From the NCBI GenBank assembly GCA_963575745.1, contig CAUYUJ010014205.1:936174-1000173 (forward strand): a stretch of 64,000 nt of DNA, read 5' to 3'. The notes below the pieces were generated by a model. It was not told where the DNA came from. It did no database searches and was given only the letters and a program-made list of their open reading frames with translations. The position numbers were made by a program, and so were the translations under genes. The stretch comes from Prorocentrum cordatum. Taxonomy: Eukaryota; Sar; Dinophyceae; Prorocentrales; Prorocentraceae. Positions 39,508 to 47,637 of this stretch are shown piece after piece. Within the stretch, counting starts at the first letter, position 1, and the number at the start of each line of letters is the position of its first letter.

Positions 39508-41757
39508 TCAGGATTGCAACCTTTTCGGGAGGAATGCCGAAAGGGATGAATAAAAACTTAAATCCATGGGGGCTCCGCGAGAAATCCACCAAAAGATGTC
39601 GCTAACTATAGACGGGCCGGCTCCGATGCTCCAACATTTGTACGGTAGGCCGTCGGGGCCAGGGGCGGAGTCCAAGGCGCGCCTTACAATCTGTTTGATT
39701 GTGGATCGGGAGGGGGGAGGGAGGTCAGAAAAGTCATCAGAGCGAGCGACGCGCTTCAGGTACTGGTCGCCGCTGGCGGGGGTGGGTGAGGTGTCCTGGA
39801 AGATCGGAGCCCAATAGCTCGCTAAACCGCGAACCTTTAAAATTGGATCCGAAAGAGTCTCGCCCCCGCATTGCAGCCCGCCGAGAAATCGACGGGGGCC
39901 GCTGGGGTCCCACAGGCGGGCGCGGCGCTGCAAAACCCTAAGATTCCTGGAGTGAAACGCCACCTGGGGCCTGCCAGAAAACTGGGAATCTCGCAACCTG
40001 CGCGCGCGAGTCTCCTCCTCAAGGTGCGCCGCGGCCTGGGCGTCACGGAAGGCCCCTTGGAAGCGGACGGGGTCCACGTTGCGAACCGTGAAGGCGCCGC
40101 CGAGGTCGTCGACGTCCACGGCGACGTACTCCCGGGTCCATTCGTGCCGGGCCCGCGCGGCACGAGCCGCACCAGCATCCTGCCTCATGATGGCCAGTGC
40201 GATGGTGCGGAAGATCATGGCGAACTGTGGGGCGCCCAACCGTCGCGCTCGAAGCTGCAAGTCGCGAGTGGCACGCGCAGCGCCTCGGCGACATTTGATT
40301 GCTAAGCGCAGCCTGGACGGAGCAGATAACCAAGGGCGATCAATGCCAGCGAGCTGCTCGTACTCCACGACCATCTTCGAGAACATCGGGTCCTGCACGA
40401 TGTGCCTGGGAAGCGGCCGGACGCGATCTTGGTCGCCAGGCGGCCTCGGCGCCCACTGTAAGATGAGCGGCGCGTGGTCGCTGATCTCGTCTCGGTGCAA
40501 CTCCTGCGGCTCAGCCGCAACAGTCACGGACTGCCAGAACCTCATGACTAACCATGCTGGCGCCGAGGTAAACGCCCTGTCGATCTGAATGGCTTGCTGC
40601 GTAGGCTGGTGCCAGTGCGTCGGGCGTTCGGCGTCGAACTCGACCAGTTTCTTCCAAAGTTGTCTCCATCGGCGGTCGCCGGCACGATCCTGCCGAGGAG
40701 CCGCATCAGCCCCAGAGCCGTCAGGAGTGCCACTTGGAGCCCGCTCGCCGGTCGAGTCGGCGATGTTGAAGTCCCCAACCAAGAAAACCACCGAATTGGC
40801 TGGATTGGCTTGCGATGCGCGCACCTGGGCCCGGAATTTGCGGGCGAACGGCCCGAACTCGTTATTGGAGATGTCGTGGTTGTGGACGTTCCAATGGTAA
40901 AGTACGAAATTTGAAGGAATGTGGACGATCTCCGTGAGCAGGATGCGGCCAGGAACCACGACGTCGGGGGTGATGGTGAGGTCAGGGCCCGTCGGCACGA
41001 TAGTGGCCGCGCCGCCCAGCCGATCGCGCTCAGGAGGGGCCGAACATATATGGTGCGAGTGCCGGAACCGACGGAGAAGCGAATCAAGAGCCTCCCCGTC
41101 GGCGTGAACCTCCTGAATCGCCACAATACACGCAGGGCGGAGCAGCTGCTCCAGGATGGTGACCTTCTTGTTCATGACCGTGGACTTGTAATGTGTGATC
41201 GCACGCGTATTCCATGACGCTAGGGCGAAACGCCCGTCGCAGGCAAAAAGCGTGCTACCCACTCCACCTGATCTCCCGACCCCCCAGGGAGCGCTCCACG
41301 ATAGCATCAACAGCACCCCTCGTCGTGCCGAGGGACGCGAGGCAGTCGAGGTTCCATCGAACTTTCGGGGGCTCGGAGGGGTGCACCTCGATCTTGCACA
41401 CCTTCTCCCACTGGATGGATAGCACGCCCTCTTCTCTGTCCGCGTACACGGGCTTCTGGAAGAAGGCGCCGAGGGCGGCCCTGCACTTCTCGACGGCGAT
41501 CTCTCTCGAAGACGTAGCTGGGAGTGAGCTTGTGCGACGCGCTTTTCGGCCACAGCATCGTGCCCCAGAAAACGTAACGTGAACAACTTGCCCAAAGCCT
41601 CTCCCTCCAGGCGGCATTCCTCGCCCATCTGGTAATTGGCAGCGTCAAGCCATGGAGCAAGAGCTTGCTGCACAAGATCCTTGGCCATGTCCTCCTTGCC
41701 GCGTATGATGAACACCGAACGGTCCACCTTGCGAGCCCACTCGCTCGTCCGAGCCAC
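39508..41757 (-). pseudogene. Endonuclease domain of the SL-LINE
   Basis: An AP-endonuclease-like (EEP) domain: FALASWNTRAITHYK (Asn 183 of the 749-codon frame), IVAIQEVHAD (Glu 216), VFLVGDFNIADS, QIDRAFTSAPAW and DEISDHAPLILQW, the set of catalytic landmarks expected. It nicks target DNA for priming of reverse transcription. N-terminal to it is a segment VFIIRGKEDMAKDLVQQAL followed by LFTLRFLGHDAVAEKR, RRM-like in pattern, interrupted by a stretch that is coding in another frame (41255-41617: FFQKPVYADREEGVLSIQWE). The RT begins at SAPGPDGLPYKCW near the end of the same frame. Two compensating shifts are inferred near 41500 and 41260. Confidence 0.78.
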
Positions 41758-42530
41758 CTCGGGCGTGGCTCGCGCCGAGCAAGGTCGAGCTCCCGCTCCA
41801 GAGCCTGCAGGCGCAGTTCCATGGCTTCGCCTCGCTTGCGCACGGAGTCCATCTCATCGCTGATCTCGCAAATCCTCTGGTCCTGCTCGGCGAAGCGCCG
41901 CTGAATGGACTTTTCTCGAACTTGGTGAAGAGGGGTTGGACGGCCGAGGTGACCGTGGCAGGCAATCGCTCCGAAATGTAGTTGATAAGGTCCTTCTTGG
42001 TGGCCTCCGCCAGTTCCCCGGGCCTCCTCGAAGATAGACTTGAGGTCAGCGGCGGAAGCTGCCGCTTGCCAAGGGTCACGGGGTGCACCACGTTGGCCAG
42101 CTGGAGGCACAGGATGGACACCAGCTGGAGGAGGAACGCCTGACGCAGCATGGCCAGCCCCGGGTGGACGACGTTCCTCGGGGTGGGGGGTGTCGAGCTG
42201 GTCCATGGCAGCGACAGTGGCGGCAGCGGCGGCGGTACGCTCGCCGTTCGCGTCGTCCTCCATGCTGTCGTCGGCGGCATCCGAGGCGCGGACGGCCTCG
42301 GCAGCGTCAACAGGTCCAGCGGCGTGCTCACCACGATATCCACTGGCGACACCGCGTTCTTGACGATCACGGCCTCGGCGGCGTGCTGGCGCACGCGGTG
42401 GAGTCCGAGAGTCAGAACGATCGTCCCCAGACGAAGGAGAAGCCGACCGCTCTCGAGGTTTCGATTGCTTGCCATCTTTGTCCTTGCGCTTGCCCTTCGT
42501 AGGTGTCTTGCCATCGGCGCCAACAACCAT
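41758..42530 (-). pseudogene. N-terminal region of the SL-LINE ORF
   Basis: Start at 42530 (MVVGADGKTPTKGKRKDKDG), the first ATG after the leader and about 85 bases of 5' untranslated region. A Lys/Arg/Ser-rich stretch comes first, then a helical segment LAEATKKDLINYISERLPAT in another frame (41950-42020), then EKSIQRRFAEQDQRICEISD and ELRLQALERELDLARRE, a predicted coiled coil. It leads into the RRM-like region at 41757. Since no stop is needed between these parts once frames are corrected, a single ORF of about 1,660 codons is likely. Confidence 0.55.
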
Positions 42531-42615
42531 CGAGAGGAAGCTTGGAGCAATGGAAATGGAAGTTGTTAGTTGAATCGGGAATTTAAGGGGGTACAGCTCC
42601 TGAGCTCCTGACCTC

Positions 42616-42660
42616 CTTGAGCCAACATGGCTTGAGCCAAAATGGTTTGAGCCAAAATGG
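42616..42660 (-). other. Three relict spliced leaders in tandem
   Basis: Read on the minus strand: CCATTTTGGCTCAAA (42646-42660), CCATTTTGGCTCAAG (42631-42645) and CCATGTTGGCTCAAG (42616-42630). Each is the leader minus its first seven bases, the form left when a retroposed cDNA is transcribed and trans-spliced again at the AG inside the old leader. Confidence 0.92.
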
Positions 42661-42682
42661 CTTGAGCCAAAATGGCTACGGA
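42661..42682 (-). other. Complete dinoflagellate spliced leader sequence
   Basis: 22 bases on the minus strand, beginning TCCGTAG and ending TTTTGGCTCAAG, an exact match to the known dinoflagellate leader (variable first base is T). It marks the 5' end of the retroposed LINE mRNA. Confidence 0.95.
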
Positions 42683-42746
42683 GGAGGAGGAGGAAGAGGA
42701 GGAGGAGGAGGAGCAGCAGGAGGAAGGGGAGGAGGAGTGAAGAGGT
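42683..42746. repeat. GGAGGA microsatellite, right flank of the LINE
   Basis: Purine-rich GAGGAGGAGGAAGAGG with a few interruptions, ending AAGAGGT before the 54-bp element. Confidence 0.85.
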
Positions 42747-42800
42747 GACGCGGGGCGCTGTCTCTTCAGAACGAGGACCCAACACCACAGGATGGTTGCG
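42747..42800. repeat. 54-bp recurrent element, copy b
   Basis: Same sequence as copy a except TTCAGAACG for TTCAAAACG and GGTTGCG for GGTTGGG. Confidence 0.85.
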
Positions 42801-42889
42801 AAAAATCACAGACTGCCCTGAACGCCAGACCTCGACCCGCCCGGAGCCTCGGAGGCTCTCGGAGGCTCTCGGGGGCCCTCGGAGGCTCT

Positions 42890-42895
42890 CGGAGC

Positions 42896-42942
<47 letters not shown>

Positions 42943-43027
42943 GGTCGTCGTCGTCGTCGTCGTCGTCATCCACAGAGGGGCTCAAAGCCTACATCATCAT
43001 CCTTATCCAGCCCCCTCATTCCTCTTA

Positions 43028-43075
<48 letters not shown>

Positions 43076-43145
43076 CTAGTCGTCGTCGTCGTCGTCGTCC
43101 TCCTCCTCCTCCTCCTCCTCCTCCTCCTCCTCCTCCTCCTCGTAT
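42890..43145. repeat. Triplet microsatellites (CGT, TCCTCG, TCC)
   Basis: A CGTCGT run to 42970, a short unique patch, TCCTCG at 43030-43075, CGTCGT again and TCCTCC to 43141. No gene. Confidence 0.9.
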
Positions 43146-43234
43146 TCCAAGCAGAAGCAAAAGCCATTGACAACGACGCTACGAACATATGCGATACTGA
43201 AAACTTTCCAGACTCTGAACGCTCATGACACTGA

Positions 43235-44085
43235 GCGCGGTGAAGCTCCCTATGGGGCCACGAACCGTGGGAGGGGAGTGCCGAAATGGGGCGGCGGTGC
43301 CATGCGGACCCTCCCGCTGGGACCTTCGGTGGAGCTCCCTATGGGACCACGAAACGTGCGAAGGTGTGCCGACATGGGGCGGCGGTGCCATGCAAACCCG
43401 CCCGCTGGGGCCTTCGGTGGAGCTCCCTATAGGGCCACGAACCGTGCGAAGGGTGTACCGAAATGGGGCGGCGGTGTCATGCGAACCCTCCCGCTGGGGC
43501 CTTCGGTGGAGCTCCCTAAGGAGCCACAAACCGTGCGAGGGGTGTGCCGAAACGGGGCGGCGGTGCCATGCGGACCCTCCCGCTTGGGCCTTCGGTGGAG
43601 CTCCAAATGGGGCCACGAACCGTGTGAGGGGTGTGCCGAAGTGAAGCGGCGGTGCCATGCGAACCCTCCCGCTTGGGCCTTCGGTGGAACTGGGGCCACG
43701 AACCGTGCGAAGGTGTGCCGAAATGGGGCGGCGGTGCCATGCGGACCCTCCCGCTGGGGCCTTCGGTGGAGCTCCCTATGGGCCACGAGCCGTTCGAGGG
43801 TGTACCGAAATGGTGCGGCGGTGTCATGCGAACCCTCCCGCTGGGGCCTTCGGTGGAGCTCCCCATGGGGCCACGAAGCGTGCGAAGTTGTGCCGAAATT
43901 GGACGGCGGTGCCATGCGAACCCTCCCGCTTGGGCCTTCGGTGGAGCTCCCTGCGGGGCCACGAACCGTGCGAAGGCTGTGCAGAAATGGGGCGGCGGTG
44001 CCATGCGAACCCTCCCGTTGAGGCCGTCGGTGGAGCTCCCTATGGGGCCACGAAACGCGTGATTGGTGTGCCGAATTCGGTGGTG
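43235..44085. repeat. GGTGGAGCTCC satellite, subfamily III (88-90-bp unit)
   Basis: Ten or so units with the family core, CACGAACCGTGCGAAGGGTG, and a spacer reading GGGGCGGCGGTGCCATGCG and ACCCTCCCGCTGGGGCCTTC. It passes into GATGGT microsatellite at 44083. Confidence 0.87.
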
Positions 44086-44160
44086 ATGATGGTGATGATG
44101 ATGATGGTGATGGTGATGGTGGTGGTGGTGATGATGATGATGATGCTGATGATGATGATT
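44083..44160. repeat. GATGGT/GATGAT microsatellite
   Basis: GATGATGGTGATGGTGGTGG-type sequence closing satellite subfamily III. Confidence 0.85.
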
Positions 44161-44399
44161 TTTCCTCGACGTCAGGACCAACATCTGATATCAGGATACG
44201 GTGTACAATGAAACCAGATTTAAAGTGATCCGTCGCAGAGAGCCGACTGTCTCGTGTTGCCCCGCTCGGGCCAGACTGCCAGGGTGCTGCTCGGAGGGGC
44301 CTCCCGCGCAGCGCGTGCCAAGCAGCGTCGAAATGCTAGCTGAGATATTCGGCCGCTTCTTCTTCGGCGGTTGTATCATGCTCAGGCGGGGCCTCCACC

Positions 44400-44993
44400 T
44401 CACACTGCTCCTCTGGATGTGCCGGCACGGCAGGGTGGGAGTGGAGGCACGACGGAGGAGGGAGGGCATGTGGCCGGCCGTGACCGTGCCGCTGCTGGCA
44501 GGGAGGTCTTTGCCTCGAACGAAATTGACGCGGCGTTGAAACGCCTCCTCTCCGCTGCGGCCTGCATTGTGGCCTGCAGGCTCGCTCTGGCAGAAAAAGG
44601 CGGGTTCACTGCTCGAGCGTCTCTAGCCTCCTCCTCGAGCCAGCCCACTGGGCCCACGTCTCGGCGGTGGACCGCCTGGCCCTCGGCCTCGAGGGCGCGG
44701 CTGATCAGGATTTGGCCCTCCCACATGGGCGCGCCTAGCGCGCCGATCACCAGCTTCGTCTTGTCGTGGTCGTAGCACTTTTCCAGGCGCGCGAAGTTGA
44801 TGACGTCGAGGATATCTTCCTTGCTGATCTCCGTCTCCGCCTCGATGTCCTCGATGGCACCCTTCATGGAGCCGCCCGCGTCGCACTTGCACAGTCCTTC
44901 TGGGGCCGTCAGCGCGCGGGACGGAGCTGGCGACCCTATCCCCTGCAGGCATTTCTTGTCCTCTGGGGGGCCGCTCTTCCTGAGGGAGTCCAT
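44400..44993 (-). CDS. Hypothetical ORF, function unknown
   Basis: A 198-codon frame beginning MDSLRKSGPPEDKKC at the edge of a GAT microsatellite. The middle part (SMKGAIEDIEAETEISKEDI, LEKCYDHDKTKLVIGALGAP, ILISRALEAEGQAVHR) has natural amino-acid composition, helical amphipathic pattern and no low complexity, unlike neighbouring frames. No family is recognised and no sister copy occurs in the window. It may be a captured host-gene fragment or part of an unknown element. Upstream of the Met the frame is only poly-Ile from the microsatellite, so the 5' end may have been replaced. Confidence 0.4.
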   Translation of the reverse strand: MDSLRKSGPPEDKKCLQGIGSPAPSRALTAPEGLCKCDAGGSMKGAIEDIEAETEISKEDILDVINFARLEKCYDHDKTKLVIGALGAPMWEGQILISRALEAEGQAVHRRDVGPVGWLEEEARDARAVNPPFSARASLQATMQAAAERRRFNAASISFEAKTSLPAAARSRPATCPPSSVVPPLPPCRAGTSRGAV

Positions 44994-45232
44994 AATGGTG
45001 ATGATGATGATGACGATGCTGATGATGGTGATAATGCCGATGATGATGCTGATGATGGTGATAATGATGATGATGCTGGTGATGGTGGTGATGATGATGC
45101 TGATGATGGTGATGGCGATGATGATGCTGATAATCATGATGATGAGACCGATGATGGCGATGGTGCCCGCGATGATGGTGATGGTGGTGATGATGCTGAT
45201 GATGCTGATGATGATGATGATGATGATGATGA
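44994..45232. repeat. GATGAT microsatellite, left flank of YR element 2
   Basis: GATGAT/GATGCT/GATGGT triplets ending …GATGATGATGA exactly where the element starts. The microsatellite resumes at 51605. Confidence 0.9.
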
Positions 45233-45432
45233 GCATCTGCCTTCGGGGCGCGTGAGACAACTGCCTGCTTTGGGAGAGCCGCCGAGACCCGAGGGAGCAC
45301 GAGCACGGCAGACAGACCTCTTTACATCTCGGGCAGCGCAGACAGTTGTACCGATCTCAAGCGCTGTGCACCAGCACCTTTTCAGGGTGCTGCTCGACAA
45401 CATCGCAGAATTCTGAAGCGCAGCTCCGCTCC
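45233..45432 (-). repeat. Split direct repeat B2 of YR element 2
   Basis: 200 bp starting GCATCTGCCTTCGGGGCGCG and ending AGCTCCGCTCC, differing from B1 at a few positions only. Confidence 0.87.
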
Positions 45433-45473
45433 GCAAGGTAAAGAAGTAAAAGTGTGACAAGGGAGGTGGGCGG

Positions 45474-45531
45474 GAGCAACGCACACTGCGGAGAGCAACA
45501 TCGGTTGACGCAAGACGCGCGCGCACTAGTA
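45474..45531 (-). repeat. Split direct repeat A2 of YR element 2
   Basis: 58 bp starting GAGCAACGCACACTGCGG and ending GCGCACTAGTA. About seven differences from A1. Confidence 0.82.
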
Positions 45532-45731
45532 GCATCTGCCTTCGGGGCGCGTGAGACACCTGCCTGCTTGGGGGTAGCCGCCGAGACCCGAGGGAGCACG
45601 AGCACGGCAGCCAGACCTTTTTACATCTCGGGCAGCGCAGACAGTTGTACCGATCTCAAGCGCTGTGCACCAGCACCTTTTCAGGGTGCTGCTCGACAGC
45701 ATCGCAGAATTCTGAAGCGCAGCTCCGCTCC
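45532..45731 (-). repeat. Split direct repeat B1 of YR element 2
   Basis: Abuts A2, forming the A-B junction CACTAGTA/GCATCTGC. The 177 bases after it (45732-45908) are the 3' untranslated region before the methyltransferase stop. Confidence 0.87.
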
Positions 45732-45908
45732 ACACGTGCAAACCGTTCTATCATGGAGGAGAAGGGGTGGTGGTGGGACTTCTCCCTGGATACACACTCA
45801 CTACAAAACTGCAGAGAAAGAGGTGGCCTTCAGGCTCTTAAAACCGTTAGCGAAAGCATTGGCTAGGGCCCGGGAAAAGCACTTTGGATATTCCTCGGCC
45901 ACGCGGGT

Positions 45909-46545
45909 TTAAAAGATTCCATTGCTGTCCTTGCCCGTTAAGGAAACATGTGGTTTGTTAGTTCTGGAACACCTTCCCCTGCAGAGTTTACACCTGCGGC
46001 CCAAGGATTCAACGGGCAGATAACTACAGACTAACCTAGTTGGCTTCACCCAAGGGGCTCCCCATTGACAGAAATCAGTTCGGATTTCACGAGTAGTTCG
46101 ACGTCGTCGTAAGTGCAGCATCTGAGGCGCCTCCCAGATAAAGGATAAGTAAGGGTTCTCGATACAGAACGGGACCATGTGAAGAGACGCCACTGACGCG
46201 ATGCTCACAGTGTTTTTCATGGTAGTGTTTCCCATTTTAATCTTCCAGCGCTCTCCCTCATTTCGCAGAACAGGCAGCCCAAGAATGTGTTCACCGCTTC
46301 TGAGCGGCTGAGGGCCATTGTGCCTGGTACGAACACGAGACCATGAAATACACGGCGTGCCGAAGTGAATGCCTATGACGAAACCCGACATGATCCAGCC
46401 TCTGATAATCCTCACCAAGGATCTCTTACACATATCATGCCTCACGTCGAACCGAGTGTCGATAGCGATCGCCAGGAAGCCGAGCCAGGACATCTCCCTG
46501 GACACGCGAGCCGCGCCTGCAAAGATCTCTAAAAAGAAGGGCACG
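45909..46545 (-). CDS. Cytosine-5 methyltransferase-like domain of YR element 2
   Basis: C-terminal 211 residues of the recombinase frame: VPFFLEIFAGAARVSREMSW (motif I), GTPCISWSRVRT (motif IV, Cys near residue 65), then a long insert, VPFCIENPYLSFIW (motif VI with the canonical Glu-Asn-Pro, near residue 129), TDFCQWGAPWVKPTRLV (motif VIII-like). The ENP is closer to canonical methyltransferases than EHP in element 1. It is fused in frame to the recombinase, so the natural product is a recombinase-methyltransferase protein. No separate DNA-recognition domain is present and the total length is short for a C5 enzyme (usually over 300 residues), so the target-recognition part may be reduced or lost. 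Confidence 0.72.
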
Positions 46546-47635
46546 ATCAACGTGCGCGCAGGCCCGCTGGAGCCTGCAGCGGCGCGGCCGCACTCTGCAG
46601 GATCCTCGGCACAGCCTCCAAACACCTGGCGGCGAATTATTTCTTCTGAGTGCTTGATCTCCGCGATCGTCCTGCGACCTGCCAGGAAGTCGGCACTTGG
46701 CCCTGAGTGACGGAGACGATGCATCATGAACTCGCCGATCGCCTCCTCGAGGCCGAACTCGCGGATGATCTGCGCCACGCTCTCGCCGAGGGCCACCGAC
46801 CCGATCCCTGCCAGGCGCTCGTTTGCTGGGCGGATCCGTCGAAGCCGAAGGAGCGCCGTAGCAAGAGGTGGCCAGTCCACCCTACTGTCTCGTCGAACTC
46901 CCCCACCTTGGAGCTCACGCCGAGCTCGAAAGGATGTAGCACGATGGTGACTGTGGCCCCGGGCCCACTCGCACTGACTGGCGGGTGGATCATCCCCCAC
47001 GTGGTGCGGGACAGCTCGCCGGGGCGAAGGTAGCAGTGATGCGCCGCCAAGACCGCTACACCTTGCTGCAACTTCCCCTGTGCGATCAGCTCGTTCGCCA
47101 CCACAAAGAGGAGGCTCTCGGGCACTGGCAGCCTCGACTCGCCCAGAGCAAGTCGGCGCAACGCCGCGGAACATGTCCGCGCCCGAGGGAGGTTGCACGC
47201 CTGCTTGCCCACGGAAGCGAAGGCCCAGGACAGCGCCGCCAGCAACCGTCCGCCCTCGCCCCCCGTCGCGCCCTCGAAGAACTCCTCGTTGAGGTGCTCC
47301 GCCACCGCCGCGTCCAGGCTCACCGCGCTCATCTGGCCGAGGAAGCGGATAATGCGATCCTGCGCCCGGTCCAGCTCCACGCCCGTCACGTTCTGCGCGA
47401 TCACCATCCCCGAGCGCCGCGCCAGCCCCGCCAGCCGACGGAGGTACGATCGCCTCGTCGGCGCTCGCACCACCACCGTCTCCAGCACCGTCCGACCCGG
47501 CAAGGCCCGCACCGCGCCGTGAGCATCCTGCCGTCGCCGAACTCGCCGACGCACATGCTCTGGCGCTGTGGCAGGGACCAGGCGCCGTCGCGGCAGGCGA
47601 GGATCCTCGGCTGGCGCCGTCGCCGGCGCGGCCAA
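46546..47635 (-). pseudogene. Tyrosine recombinase of YR element 2 (nucleophile not found)
   Basis: The N-terminal frame (46724-47635) starts MAAPATAPAEDPRLPRRR and includes SYLRRLAGLARRSGM, LDAAVAEHLNEEFFEGATGG and HHCYLRPGELSRTTWGMI (first catalytic Arg). A frameshift near 46830 leads into ANERLAGIGSVALGESVAQI and MMHRLRHSGPSADF (His region, near 46712). The stretch from there to the methyltransferase (GRRTIAEIKHSEEIIRRQVF and 30 more residues) contains no Tyr, while YR element 1 has RGRWRAAKSVARYEKAG at this place. The C-terminal helix with the nucleophile appears to be deleted, so this copy probably depends on another element for integration. Confidence 0.65.
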
Positions 47636-47637
47636 GG

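Larger units (their letters stand above)
37499..42682 (-). mobile_element. Full-length LINE with a 5' spliced leader
   Basis: 5.2-kb non-LTR element on the minus strand. Its 5' end coincides with a complete dinoflagellate spliced leader (42661-42682) followed by three relict leaders. The ORF region (42530 down to 37548) encodes a coiled-coil region, an apurinic-type endonuclease, RT and a Cys/His motif, spread over several frames. The 3' untranslated region is only about 50 bases with no poly-A. The flanks are the two halves of a GGAGGA microsatellite; the unoccupied version is at 36531-36656. The insertion is therefore a retroposed, trans-spliced LINE mRNA. Confidence 0.85.
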
